NCBI GenBank assembly: GCA_040755295.1
Contig: JBFMBK010000001.1
Location: 248,001-312,000 of the forward strand
Source of the DNA: Bacillota bacterium
GTDB taxonomy: Bacteria > Bacillota > Desulfotomaculia > Desulfotomaculales > Ammonificaceae
Direction: 5' to 3'
DNA: 64,000 bases
Below the pieces are notes generated by a model. That model saw only the letters and a program-made list of their open reading frames with translations. It searched no databases and was not told the DNA's origin. The first letter of the stretch is position 1. Each line of letters begins with the position of its first letter. Shown one piece after another: positions 52,766-62,319 of the stretch. The translations under genes and the position numbers were made by a program.

Positions 52766-53028
52766 GGTAGAACTCCTTTCCTGGAAGGCCGCTGCAAAAC
52801 TGCGCCTGGCTGTTTCAGAAATCGGATGCAGGATGTCAGAAGTCAGAGGTTCCCAAAAGTGTGAGATTCTTTGCTATACTTCCGTAATCCATTCAGACAA
52901 CGACTTCTTGCCTCCGACCTCTGTGCTCGACATGCTTGTTTTTCGCAACCGCCGAGACATTTATTACGTTTAACTATTAAAAACTGCCGGGTTGGTTTTC
53001 TGACGTCTATTTGCCCTGCAGCACTCTC

Positions 53029-53724
53029 CTAACCGACCATTCCGGCAGGCGCCTTAATTGAAGCGAGAGCGGCCGCAGCCAGGGCATATAACAGCCACAA
53101 CACGACGATATACGTAATGGCGCCGGACGGACGTGTTTTCGTTGCGGCGGCGCCGCCTATCCCGTAAAGGACAAGGCTCCACCAGGTGAACGGGCTGCAC
53201 TGGCTGAGAAAAAAGTAAAGAAACCCGCTTTGGGCGGGGAGAAGGGCCGCAAGGCTCAGGCTGACGTTTTGGAAGTTCTCCACCGGCGCGGCCAGGAGCA
53301 ACACAGTACCGATAAGACCGCCGATGAACTGCGGCAGGTAGCCGTAAACCGCCACGGAAAAATAGGTTTTAAAAGTAGCGTTCCCGCCGGCGAACATGGC
53401 GTAAACCTTAAAAAGGACGGCGACCATAAGCCAAACCAACCAGGGAATGACGGCGGCGAAGACAATACTTGCCGCCATTGCCGCCTTAGCGGCGATCGCT
53501 GCTTGTTCCGGCGGTATGGATGTCGGATTTTTATTAATCATCAATAAAGTGAACTCCTGGATTTTGGGGCTGACAGCAATGCCAAGAAGCAGACTTAGGC
53601 CGCAGATCACCAGGGCTGTTTTGAGAAAAGCAGGATTGGCGGCGATCTCTTCGAATGCCTTCCCGGGACTGGCCAGTACTTTGAAAATCGGCCAGCCGGC
53701 GGATTTTTCGCTGTTTTCGCTCAT
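53029..53724 (-). CDS. YIP1-family membrane protein
   Basis: A 231-residue membrane protein with about five helices and the Yip1 pattern. A cytoplasmic N-terminus contains VLASPGKAFEEIAANPAFLK, followed by TALVICGLSLLLGIAVS and later PFTWWSLVLYGIGG. Function in bacteria is not defined. ATG 53724 has GGGAGG 9 bases upstream. It may be co-regulated with the efflux operon 264 bases downstream, but the gap contains heptamer repeats and no shared signal is evident. Confidence 0.8.
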   Translation of the reverse strand: MSENSEKSAGWPIFKVLASPGKAFEEIAANPAFLKTALVICGLSLLLGIAVSPKIQEFTLLMINKNPTSIPPEQAAIAAKAAMAASIVFAAVIPWLVWLMVAVLFKVYAMFAGGNATFKTYFSVAVYGYLPQFIGGLIGTVLLLAAPVENFQNVSLSLAALLPAQSGFLYFFLSQCSPFTWWSLVLYGIGGAAATKTRPSGAITYIVVLWLLYALAAAALASIKAPAGMVG

Positions 53725-53941
53725 ATATCAGACCTCCCTTGTTTCCTCCGTAAATCTTTTCGCCGGACTCTATCGTTTTTCCTTTAAATCGCGGAGAAGC
53801 TCTTGCACCGAGAAGAATTAGGCGTTCCACCTTTAAATCTATTCAGTCGGTTGATGAGCAACTCCGATGAATTATCGCCGCACGGCGGTTAAGCGCTACG
53901 AATACGCAAAGGCCGATCTAACGGAACAATTCTAAGGCCTC

Positions 53942-54622
53942 CTAAGCAGATCTCCGGAAGACAAGGTATGAGTGAATCACGGGAACAAGGGCCATCACCG
54001 TAATGACGGCAATAAAAACGTAAGCGCTCCAGATCGTCTGAAACGGCGCCATGGCGAGACACACCAGGCCGCCCAGCACCCATATCTTCGCGCCCAGCCG
54101 GTGGGTCAGACGCCATACCTCTTCATTTGCCAGCGTCCAGGGCGTCTTAATGCCTACGAAATAGTTATGCTGGATCTGTCCCATAACGTTCCCGATCAGG
54201 ATGAAAAGAACGGCTACCCCGCCTTTGACCAGCATGCCGACGTTGACGCTGTGACCAAGCGCCGCCAGTACCGTAACCGCGTACAGGCCGGTCATAAACA
54301 GCACGATTCCCCACCGCAGCAGCCGGTAGACGGCGCCGAAACGCGCGTAGTTCTCCCGCTTCGGGTCGATAAACGGCAGAACCAGCATCATAATGTAAAG
54401 GCCGAGGGCCAGCAGCGGCATGCCGAAAGCGCCGAACGCCCGGGAGGCGTAATCGTCCACCTCGCCCTTCCAGTTCCAGTGGCTCGGCACTTGCTCCGGG
54501 AGCATCGGATACAGGATGAATCCCGCGATTATAAGCGCCGCCAGGAAGAGCCACAGAGGCCGGTCCTGCTTAAGCGTTTCCCGGTTCAGAGCGTATCCTT
54601 TATGGTTGCTTTTTTGAATCAC
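53942..54622 (-). CDS. sdpI: SdpI-family immunity-type membrane protein
   Basis: A 226-residue membrane protein with about six helices. The DUF1648 start (YPMLPEQVPSHWNWKGEVDDYASR) and the SdpI motif (GNVMGQIQHNYFVGIKTPWTLANEEVWRLTHR) are both present. In Bacillus, SdpI protects against the SdpC toxin and sequesters the SdpR repressor. No SdpC gene is visible here, so it may guard against neighbours' toxin. GTG 54622 follows TAGGAGG. sdpR lies 44 bases upstream. Confidence 0.9.
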   Translation of the reverse strand: MIQKSNHKGYALNRETLKQDRPLWLFLAALIIAGFILYPMLPEQVPSHWNWKGEVDDYASRAFGAFGMPLLALGLYIMMLVLPFIDPKRENYARFGAVYRLLRWGIVLFMTGLYAVTVLAALGHSVNVGMLVKGGVAVLFILIGNVMGQIQHNYFVGIKTPWTLANEEVWRLTHRLGAKIWVLGGLVCLAMAPFQTIWSAYVFIAVITVMALVPVIHSYLVFRRSA

Positions 54623-54666
54623 CTTAAATCCTCCTAACTTACATCGTTGACTAAAAATTCAGCGGA

Positions 54667-54942
54667 TTAGTTATCTGCCTTTCCCCCCATTACCGCAAGG
54701 AACCAGGCCGTCGCCTCCTGAAAAACGGTGGTGTTCAAAGAATAAAGAATGTTTTGCCCCTTGCGTATATCCTGAACCAGATTTGCCTGTTTGAGTACGC
54801 TCAGGTGGTGGGAAATCGTGGGTTTCGTCAGGTTGAACCGGTCGGCGATTTCTCCGGCGGTAAGATCGCCTTCCCGCAGGAGCCGCAGTATTTCCCGTCT
54901 CGATTCGTCCGCAAGCGCTTTAAAGACCAGTCCCAAGGGCAC
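54667..54942 (-). CDS. sdpR: SdpR-type ArsR-family autorepressor
   Basis: A 91-residue winged-helix repressor: FKALADESRREILRLLREGD, LTAGEIADRFNLTKPTISHH (recognition helix) and LSVLKQANLVQDIRKGQNIL. No metal-binding Cys set of metal-sensing ArsR proteins is seen. It precedes sdpI as in Bacillus. The GTG start has AAGAGG 8 bases upstream. An inverted repeat 25 bases upstream is a good operator candidate. Confidence 0.9.
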   Translation of the reverse strand: MPLGLVFKALADESRREILRLLREGDLTAGEIADRFNLTKPTISHHLSVLKQANLVQDIRKGQNILYSLNTTVFQEATAWFLAVMGGKADN

Positions 54943-54966
54943 TACAATAACCTCTTTTCGAGCCGC

Positions 54967-54996
54967 TATTTAGATATTTAGAAAACCATCTAAATA
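54967..54996. promoter_or_regulatory. Probable SdpR operator
   Basis: TATTTAGAT (54967-54975) and ATCTAAATA (54988-54996) form a 9-bp inverted repeat, 25 bases upstream of sdpR. The spacing and AT-rich arms fit ArsR-family operators. Confidence 0.6.
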
Positions 54997-55244
54997 TTTG
55001 TCATCAGTTTACCTCAGAGGTTTATTCTTTGCAAGAGTTTTAATAATTTTTGTTTAAAACGGCGAGCAGGCTCTTAAAACAAGTTAGGGCATGATCGGTT
55101 TCTTCAAGTTGAGGTGAAGGGTTATATATCTGACTTAACGTTTCCATGGTTGCGAAGTAAAAATTTCTATGCGAACAGGGAGGAAAATAGTAAGAGAATG
55201 CAGAAGTCTGTTGGTAAGATTTTCTTGTATTGGGAGGCTTGATT

Positions 55245-57344
55245 ATGAAACGATTTTTAGAAAATCGGCCCCGGCGCCGGTGTAAGGTATTCTGGGGAAC
55301 AGCGGTTGCGGGGCTCTGTTTCCTGGTCGTTGCCGGGGTATTTTTCCGGCAGCAGTTAAGCTGGGCGGTATCGGGGTCTGAACCGCAGATACCCGGAATG
55401 CTGCCGTCAGAGACGGAAATGCTTTTCGTGTTTAAACCGGACCTGAACCAGATGTTCAACTTCAACAATATAAAACAAAAATACATGTCCATTACGCAGT
55501 TTAACAAGGCGATTAACGATTTCAAGGCCTCAATAAAAAAGGAATCCGGCATAGATTTTGATAAAGACGTTATACCCTGGCTGGGATATGAAATGGCCGT
55601 CGCCGCCTGGGATCTTGATAACCTCATGACGGAAGAGGAAGACTACGATGATTATACCGCCGTTAGTGCGGGAAGCGCTGATTCTGAACCCTCGGGAGTC
55701 TTTATTGCCACGGTAAAAAATAAAGCAAAATTAAACGCTTTCTGGGTAAAGCTCAGTCAGAAAGCAAAGAAAGAGGAAATTCCGTATGAGGTAAAAGGTT
55801 ACCGTGGCGTCAGTCTTTTGGTAAACTGGGACGGCACCACGCTCACCTCATTTAACAATGTATTCGTCATCGGCACCGGGGAGCGGTGTGTCTGCCAACT
55901 GATTGACCAGGCCAAAAACAGTTCGGCCGTGTCTCTCGCCGACACCGCCTGCTACCGGAAGATTGCGGCCAAACTTCCTTCGAGCAAAGCCGGAATGTTT
56001 TATATAAGCGACGGATTGTTCAAAGAAATGAACCGGGTTGTTGGGGAAGAAGTAGGGATTTCAACCTCAACCCCGGGCATGACGGCGAGTTACGATGCTT
56101 TGAGCGGGGCCGGAGGGACCGTGGTGTTCCAACCGGAAGGCATAAGCTTCAAGGGCGTAACCGCCTACGACCTCTCACGCATGGAGGCGTCTCTGGGGGA
56201 AGGTTATGCGGATTACATAAAGGATTGGTCGGTGGAGAAGCAGACCTACGCCTTTAACGTGTTTTCCGGGATTATTCCCGCGAGCGCGATGCTTTTTTAC
56301 GGCGGTTATTTAGGGGACATCGGGAAGGTTTACGAAAGCGTTTATGAAAACGCTCCGGAATTCCGGAAAGAGGCAGCGGATTTCGAAGAGAGCTCCGGTT
56401 TGAATGTCAAGGCGGACCTCCTCTCATGGATAGGAGATTCGGCAGGCGTCGCCGTCCTTCCTGACAGCACCGGTTTCTTATCGAGCTATGCTCCCGTGGG
56501 TTTTGTCCTGATGGTGGAAACCAAGGACACGCAACTTGCCCGGCAGAAGATCGATAAGATAATCAAGTCCGTTAATACGGCGGGTGAAATGAACATTCAA
56601 ACCAGAAAAGACGAATTGAACGGCAACGCGATTTATTACTTTAGCGACCCCGCAACGGGAACGATGGGCGGCTATACCTTCTACAAGAACTTCCTCGTCC
56701 TGGGTTCGTCGTCTCAGGTGCTGGAAGCGGTGTTAAATGAGGATGTCGACAGCCTGTCTGAGGACGGCGCATTCAACGAAGCACTGGCAGGTCTGCCCGG
56801 TGACGAAGCCGTGAGCCAATATGTCAGTATTCAACGGATATTGCAGACGGTCAGCAGTTCTCTGGAAGGACCCGGGCGGGCGATATTTGATAATGAGGTA
56901 TTGCCCTACGTGAAACCGTTCAAGGGAATCAGCGCGAGTGAAAAAATTGCGGTTGCGGGAGATGAAGCATTCGTTTTATCTACGGTGTATGTTGTGTTAA
57001 ACCACGTCAAGGTTGTACTAAACGGCACACAGCTGAAATTCAGCGTTCCGCCGCTGATCAAGAACGGGCGCACCCTGGTGGCGTTCAGGCCTGTGGCGGA
57101 GGCCATGGGGGCGGATGTCGGCTGGGACGCTGAAACCCGCACGGTTACCCTCAGCAAGAACGGAAGGGTCTCAAGGATAACAATCGGGAAGAGCACGGCT
57201 TACATCGGAAACAGGGCGGTGAAGCTTGACGTTCCGGCGGAGATCATCAACGGCTCGACCATGGTGCCTTTAAGGTTTATAGCGGAGTCGCTCGGCGCGG
57301 GTGTAAGCTGGGAAGCTGAAACGAACACCGTGCGGATCAACTGA
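55245..57344 (+). CDS. DUF3352 protein with C-terminal stalk domain
   Basis: A 699-residue extracytoplasmic protein. A hydrophobic N-terminal helix (WGTAVAGLCFLVVAGVFF) acts as signal or anchor. DUF3352 (about residues 40-570) has LPSETEMLFVFKPDLNQMFN and DKDVIPWLGYEMAVA. The last about 100 residues are a copper-amine-oxidase-N-like stalk domain (VVLNGTQLKFSVPPLIKNGR, FRPVAEAMGADVGWD, MVPLRFIAESLGAGVSWE). Such stalks attach many clostridial proteins to the cell surface. ATG 55245 has GGGAGG 7 bases upstream. It is monocistronic. Confidence 0.82.
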   Translation: MKRFLENRPRRRCKVFWGTAVAGLCFLVVAGVFFRQQLSWAVSGSEPQIPGMLPSETEMLFVFKPDLNQMFNFNNIKQKYMSITQFNKAINDFKASIKKESGIDFDKDVIPWLGYEMAVAAWDLDNLMTEEEDYDDYTAVSAGSADSEPSGVFIATVKNKAKLNAFWVKLSQKAKKEEIPYEVKGYRGVSLLVNWDGTTLTSFNNVFVIGTGERCVCQLIDQAKNSSAVSLADTACYRKIAAKLPSSKAGMFYISDGLFKEMNRVVGEEVGISTSTPGMTASYDALSGAGGTVVFQPEGISFKGVTAYDLSRMEASLGEGYADYIKDWSVEKQTYAFNVFSGIIPASAMLFYGGYLGDIGKVYESVYENAPEFRKEAADFEESSGLNVKADLLSWIGDSAGVAVLPDSTGFLSSYAPVGFVLMVETKDTQLARQKIDKIIKSVNTAGEMNIQTRKDELNGNAIYYFSDPATGTMGGYTFYKNFLVLGSSSQVLEAVLNEDVDSLSEDGAFNEALAGLPGDEAVSQYVSIQRILQTVSSSLEGPGRAIFDNEVLPYVKPFKGISASEKIAVAGDEAFVLSTVYVVLNHVKVVLNGTQLKFSVPPLIKNGRTLVAFRPVAEAMGADVGWDAETRTVTLSKNGRVSRITIGKSTAYIGNRAVKLDVPAEIINGSTMVPLRFIAESLGAGVSWEAETNTVRIN

Positions 57345-57378
57345 GGCAGATTTCTGTCGAATCGTTCACAGGAGAATT

Positions 57379-57417
57379 AACAAGGGAAGACGGCCTTCGC
57401 GGCCGTCTTCCCTTGTT
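57379..57417. terminator. Bidirectional terminator between convergent genes
   Basis: AACAAGGGAAGACGGCC (57379-57395) and GGCCGTCTTCCCTTGTT (57401-57417) form a 17-bp perfect stem with loop TTCGC. It lies between the convergent DUF3352 and beta-propeller genes and can serve both. Confidence 0.85.
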
Positions 57418-57458
57418 ACGGAGGATGTTGTTTTAACCTCGGGCTTCACGTTTAGCGT

Positions 57459-59612
57459 TTACAGCCATAAGGCCTTGATCTCCCGGATGTCGTCGAGGCG
57501 GTTCAGTTTTACCAACCGGTCCGAAACGGTGTATAAAACGTTTCCGATGTACAGGCAGCGTTTAACGGGCGTGCTGTAGGTGTTTTGTCCCCGGTTGTCG
57601 GCCTGGTGGGTTACAGTTCCCTTTAAGCTGATGCCGTCGGGGGAGATATTGAAGACGTACGCCTCCTGCCGGTCGCGATAAACCCCCGGTTTGCCGTCGA
57701 TTTCGATCCCGTAGTAGGGATAAAACGTAACAGGGATCGCCAGTAGGTTTTTGACCTTACTGAACAGCACCGCCTTGTGCTCGCGCAAGGCTATCGAATC
57801 TACACCCTGCCCTTCGATGACGTACTTGGCCACTTCCTTGGGGTCGGCAGGGTCCATAACGTCAAAGAGCGCTATCTTGATGCCGGTCTCGCGCGTGGGA
57901 CGCGGCGGGACTATCCGTTGGAGGGCGCTTCCCAGGGGTGTCTCTTCGAACACCGGCGACGGCCCGGCGTCGATTTCCTTGCCTATGCCGATAAGATAAC
58001 GGTCGTCATAAGGGTGCAGATAATCGGAGTATCCGGGTATCTTCAGTTCCCCCAGTACCTTCGGGCTGCTCGGGTCTGTCAGGTCGATGGTGTACAGCGG
58101 GTCCACGCGGCGGAAGGTGACCAGGTAGCACCGCTTGCCCATGAACCTGGCGGCGTAGATGCGTTCACCCGGCGCAAGTCCCGTGAGCCTCCCCGTTATC
58201 TTCAGGTCTTCGTCCAGCACGTAGATGTTGTTGCGCGGCAGCGACGACCCGGAAAAGGCGAACCCTTCGGAGGTCGTGGCGATCCGGAAGAACCCCTGGT
58301 ACTCATCCATCGAGAACTGGTTCAGCGCCTGCCCGGGAACCTCACCCCGGCCCAAGTATGTAACCGTGTCCCCGTCGATGCCCAGCTTGTGCATAACGGT
58401 TGTATTACGAACCCGCGCGCTGTCCCGGGTCAGATCCTGCTCCCATTCCTGGTACGTTTCCCTGAGCCTTGCTTCCAGCTCCTGCGCCTCGGCGGCGCCC
58501 AGTTGGCTCAGGCCTTCGTCCATAAGGTCCTCCAGCTTGTTGAATTTGGTGGCGAGGTCATCCTTGGAGTTGCGGGTTGCGGTGAGCTGCACCTGCAGCC
58601 CCGAAGGGAGGAGCGGTGCTATTTTGTCGAAAAGCCTGTTGCCGTGGTAAAGGATGTCCGGCGCCTTGGCGGCGGTGAGGTAGATGTTTTTCTCGGAGAC
58701 GAAAATGTTCTGAGAGGTTCCGGTAAGAAGCGTTTTTTCCGTAAGCTTGTATTTGCCGTCTCCTGTATTAATGGCCATAATCATGGTGTAGTGGTAGGCC
58801 TGGTCGGGGACGTCGAAGTATTGAATCCGCGTGGGGGGGATGGTCTGCTTGCGCCCGTCGATACTGATCTCCGGAAGCGCGGGTTTCTCTAACGTGCCGT
58901 CGCGGCCGTAAACAGGAACGTTAATAACGGCGTACGCGTAATCACCGATCAGCCGTGAGGTTACGTAGGAACCAAAAGAGGTGATGGACCTTTTAAGCAC
59001 CGGTTCCGAACGGTTGCGGACGTCGTAAATCTGTGCCAGGAACTCGCCCGTTGCGGACTTTACACCGAAAACAACCAGATCGTCGGCGGTGATGAAGGTC
59101 TCGGACGGGGTGCCCGGGAATTCGATTTCCGAAACCAACCGGGCGTCTTCAGCGGGTTGCGCTTTGATTATGGAGATCTTGGACGTCGATAAAACATAAA
59201 GATATTTGCCGTCTGTTTTGACGATGTCGGCTTCATCCACACCTTCCACCTGCACGTTGGTGCGGGAGTAATCCTCGGACGGCGCGCTTTGTTGAGCCGG
59301 CGCGGTGGGAACGGCCATTTTCTGTTCGCCGGCCATCCCGTCTTCAAGCGCCAGGTTCCCTACCCTTAACATCGTCTCCGGACCGTAATACCAGCCCAGT
59401 CGTCCGGCAAGTGTCACATGCTGCCGGATATAGTTCGCAAGCTGGTTGTATGAGGCAAAGGTTTTCAGCTCGCAGACGGGAACGCGTTTGGCCGGCGGCG
59501 GGTCGCTCTTGGCAGCCGAGGCCGGAAACTGCGCCACCGTGCTTGCCGCAGCCGCCGCTGTCAGTAAAGCCACGGCTATAAACGCAAGGAATAACTTATT
59601 CACATTTGTCAC
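57459..59612 (-). CDS. Secreted beta-propeller domain protein
   Basis: A 717-residue secreted protein. The signal peptide ends near ASAA (about 35). After a linker, the sequence matches the COG4880 family of secreted proteins with a C-terminal beta-propeller: VEGVDEADIVKTDGKYLYVL, SRNSEPVLKRSI-like RNRSEPVLKRSITSFGSYVT, GRLTGLAPGERIYAARFMGK, YLHPYDDRYLIGIG and LFDVMDPADPKEV. Enzymatic function is not known. The ATG start is near AAAGAGGTG. It stands alone between terminator and divergent LysM gene. Confidence 0.85.
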   Translation of the reverse strand: MTNVNKLFLAFIAVALLTAAAAASTVAQFPASAAKSDPPPAKRVPVCELKTFASYNQLANYIRQHVTLAGRLGWYYGPETMLRVGNLALEDGMAGEQKMAVPTAPAQQSAPSEDYSRTNVQVEGVDEADIVKTDGKYLYVLSTSKISIIKAQPAEDARLVSEIEFPGTPSETFITADDLVVFGVKSATGEFLAQIYDVRNRSEPVLKRSITSFGSYVTSRLIGDYAYAVINVPVYGRDGTLEKPALPEISIDGRKQTIPPTRIQYFDVPDQAYHYTMIMAINTGDGKYKLTEKTLLTGTSQNIFVSEKNIYLTAAKAPDILYHGNRLFDKIAPLLPSGLQVQLTATRNSKDDLATKFNKLEDLMDEGLSQLGAAEAQELEARLRETYQEWEQDLTRDSARVRNTTVMHKLGIDGDTVTYLGRGEVPGQALNQFSMDEYQGFFRIATTSEGFAFSGSSLPRNNIYVLDEDLKITGRLTGLAPGERIYAARFMGKRCYLVTFRRVDPLYTIDLTDPSSPKVLGELKIPGYSDYLHPYDDRYLIGIGKEIDAGPSPVFEETPLGSALQRIVPPRPTRETGIKIALFDVMDPADPKEVAKYVIEGQGVDSIALREHKAVLFSKVKNLLAIPVTFYPYYGIEIDGKPGVYRDRQEAYVFNISPDGISLKGTVTHQADNRGQNTYSTPVKRCLYIGNVLYTVSDRLVKLNRLDDIREIKALWL

Positions 59613-59850
59613 CTCTTTCGTTAAATCCTTTTAATAGCAAAACACCGCCGCCGCCGTTTTTCTGACAGCCGGGTCAAGGAGATTTCGTGAAGCATGCTCC
59701 GGGAATAGGCCGAACTAAACTAAAAAGCGCGGCATGAGAATCCTGCTTTGCTGTTCGCACCAATTACCGATAGTGCCGTGAGACCGATGGCGGCAGCATC
59801 CCTGAAATTACCTGTCAATTCCAGATGAAAGACGCCGAATAAATGTTAAA

Positions 59851-60852
59851 ATGCAAAAGGGGGTAGGGAATATTACTGATAACAACAGGGAGGAAGAGTT
59901 ATTGTTGAAAGGATTCGCAGCACCCGTTGTGGCGGGAACGGTTTTTCTGGCATTGTTGTTAACACCGTTCGCTTCAACTAATCAGATAACGGCGTCGGCC
60001 AGCGAGTTTCTTCCCGGTCCCGGTCAGTTCACCGTAAGAAGCGGGGACTCCTTGTTCATAATCGCCCGCAAATTCGGTGTTTCGATCGCCGACCTCAAGC
60101 GACTCAACCAACTTGGTTCCGATATGATAATGCCGGGGCAGGTTTTAATGATTCCGGCCCGAACAACCGGACTAAACCGGTATATTGTAAGAAACGGGGA
60201 TTCGCTGTTTATCGTAGCGGGCTTTTACGGCCTTACCGTCGGTGAATTGAAGCGGGCCAACGCTCTTGACTCGGACCTGATAATGCCGGGGCAGGTTTTA
60301 AGGATTCCCGTAAAAGAAAGACCGTTGAGCGAAGTACTCGACGAAAAGGGCATCATCACCCCGGAAATAGCTCTGGATGTCGTCGTAGATAAAACGGATC
60401 ACACACTCACCTTGTTCTGGCAGGGCATGTGGCTTAAGACCTACCATGTTGAGTTAGGCGACGGAGGGATGGGGGATAAGGAAATCCGCGGGGACCACAA
60501 GACACCGGAAGGGCTCTTTTGCATAACGGAAAAATCAATACTGAGCCCGCCGGACGAGTTCCTCGGTTCGCGGTGGATGCGGCTTAACTACCCCAATATA
60601 GAAGATGCGGACCGCGGGCTCCATGAAGGTTTAATCGAGTTCGAGACTCACGACCTGGTTGTCTCTGCAGTCAACAGCGGCCAGACCCCTCCGCAGTATA
60701 CCCCCCTGGGAGGCGGGATAGGGATTCACGGCGGGAGTACGCCCGGATTCGGGAGCGACTGGACCTGGGGTTGTGTCGGTTTGAGTAACAGGGACGTGGA
60801 AGATTTCTACGATTTCATTACCCCCGGAACGCGGGTGATAATACAGTGGTAA
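59851..60852 (+). CDS. LysM-containing L,D-transpeptidase
   Basis: A 333-residue cell-wall enzyme. An N-terminal signal or anchor helix (about 27-45) is followed by two LysM domains (FTVRSGDSLFIIARKFGVSI, about 60-105; YIVRNGDSLFIVAGFYGLTV, about 110-155). The YkuD catalytic domain (about 170-333) has the active-site pattern GIHGGS ... TWGCVGLSNRDVEDFYD, with Cys nucleophile. It cross-links or edits peptidoglycan outside the membrane. It may start at ATG 59851 or at TTG 59902, which follows GGGAGGAAGAG. Confidence 0.9.
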   Translation: MQKGVGNITDNNREEELLLKGFAAPVVAGTVFLALLLTPFASTNQITASASEFLPGPGQFTVRSGDSLFIIARKFGVSIADLKRLNQLGSDMIMPGQVLMIPARTTGLNRYIVRNGDSLFIVAGFYGLTVGELKRANALDSDLIMPGQVLRIPVKERPLSEVLDEKGIITPEIALDVVVDKTDHTLTLFWQGMWLKTYHVELGDGGMGDKEIRGDHKTPEGLFCITEKSILSPPDEFLGSRWMRLNYPNIEDADRGLHEGLIEFETHDLVVSAVNSGQTPPQYTPLGGGIGIHGGSTPGFGSDWTWGCVGLSNRDVEDFYDFITPGTRVIIQW

Positions 60853-60998
60853 CGTGAGTCTTACAGGTGATTTAAAAAGCGGCGGCTAAGGTCCGCCGGA
60901 AATTATGAAAGTGGTTCGCTCGGTCTGTTTCAAAGCGGCACCGCGAATACCCGGCATAAATATAATGACACCAGACTGCTGCGGGAGGTTCATCTAAT

Positions 60999-62312
60999 AT
61001 GGCCGGGTCCGTCTTCCGGGACCTCGTGGTCGGGGTTGATAATGAAATCGCGCTGCCCGGCGGCGGCGCGGCTGTTTCAATAAATTTGGACAACGCCGCC
61101 ACCACGCCGCCGTTTGTGGATGCTTTAAACGAAATCATCAATTTCGCCCCGATGTATTCCTCCGTTAATCGCGGCGCGGGATACAAATCGCAGCTTTCCA
61201 CCGAGTGGTACGAAAGGTCGAGAAAAGCCGTGGCGGACTTCGTCAAAGCGGATCTCGAACATGACGTTGTCATCTACGTAAAGAACACAACCGAGGCAAT
61301 TAACAAGCTGTCTTACCGTCTTTACGACGGTAAAAAGGGTGTAATCCTGTCGACAGGGATGGAACACCACTCCAATGATCTCCCCTGGAGAAAATATCAC
61401 CTGGATTATGTGGAAACAGACAATCACGGGAGGTTGGACCTCGGCGATCTGGTTAAAAAGCTGAAGAAGTACGGAAGATCGGTCAAATTAGTGACCGTCA
61501 CCGGGGCTTCGAACGTTACAGGATATGTGAACCCCGTCCACGAAATCGCCGAAACGGCCCACAGATTCAATGCAAAGATATTGGTTGACGGAGCGCAGCT
61601 GGTCCCTCACGCCGAATTAGACATGAAGCCGTTCAACTCCCCAAGGCATATCGATTACCTTGCTTTTTCGGGTCATAAAATGTACGCGCCGTTTGGGGCG
61701 GGGGTCCTGATAGGCCCGGAGGCGACCTTTAAGAAAGGTATTCCGGAGTACGCCGGCGGCGGTACCGTAAAAACGGTTACCCGTAAAAAGGTTATATGGG
61801 ACGACCCGCCTAATAAGGATGAAGCGGGGACGCCCAACGTGATGGGGGTACTAGGTCTTCAAGCCGCGATTCAAACGTTGAGCAGGATCAGGATGCGGAA
61901 CATCGCCGATTACGAACTTGAGCTTTGGAAATACGCCGTAGAACGCTTGAGGGACATACCCGGTCTAACCCTTCACTGTGACACTCACCCCGGTAAACCA
62001 CGGATAGGGATCATCCCCTTCAATCTCGACGGGATTCACCATGCGCTGGTGGCCGATATCCTTTCACGGGAGGCCGGTATCGCCGTCCGAAGCGGTTGTT
62101 TCTGCGCCCAGCCGTACGTTCGGAGACTTCTAAGCGTCACTCCCGGTGAAACGGTAATCCGGAGGCGGAATTACCGTTCTTCGGGTCCGGGGATGGTCAG
62201 GGTCAGTTTCGGGCTTTATAACGACCGTAATGAGATTAATGTCCTGATTCAAACCCTCCGCCGCGTCGCTGAACATAGAGAATACTATACTCAAAAATAC
62301 GGGACCCGGTAA
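60999..62312 (+). CDS. Class V aminotransferase, cysteine-desulfurase family
   Basis: A 437-residue PLP enzyme of the SufS/Csd-like group. Motifs: NLDNAATTPPFVDALNEI near the start, TGMEHHSNDLPWR (His over the PLP ring), VDGAQLVPH and the PLP lysine in AFSGHKMYAPFGAG. A Cys-containing loop VRSGCFCAQPYVRRLL follows and could be catalytic. The exact substrate is uncertain; cysteine is likely. No suf or isc scaffold genes are adjacent. The ATG start has GGGAGG 11 bases upstream. It is convergent with proA. Confidence 0.83.
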   Translation: MAGSVFRDLVVGVDNEIALPGGGAAVSINLDNAATTPPFVDALNEIINFAPMYSSVNRGAGYKSQLSTEWYERSRKAVADFVKADLEHDVVIYVKNTTEAINKLSYRLYDGKKGVILSTGMEHHSNDLPWRKYHLDYVETDNHGRLDLGDLVKKLKKYGRSVKLVTVTGASNVTGYVNPVHEIAETAHRFNAKILVDGAQLVPHAELDMKPFNSPRHIDYLAFSGHKMYAPFGAGVLIGPEATFKKGIPEYAGGGTVKTVTRKKVIWDDPPNKDEAGTPNVMGVLGLQAAIQTLSRIRMRNIADYELELWKYAVERLRDIPGLTLHCDTHPGKPRIGIIPFNLDGIHHALVADILSREAGIAVRSGCFCAQPYVRRLLSVTPGETVIRRRNYRSSGPGMVRVSFGLYNDRNEINVLIQTLRRVAEHREYYTQKYGTR

Positions 62313-62319
62313 TTATTTG

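Noticed and set aside
57777-58892. 371-residue plus-strand frame opposite the beta-propeller gene
   Set aside because: It is antisense to a gene with signal peptide and family motifs; its composition is typical of a shadow frame.
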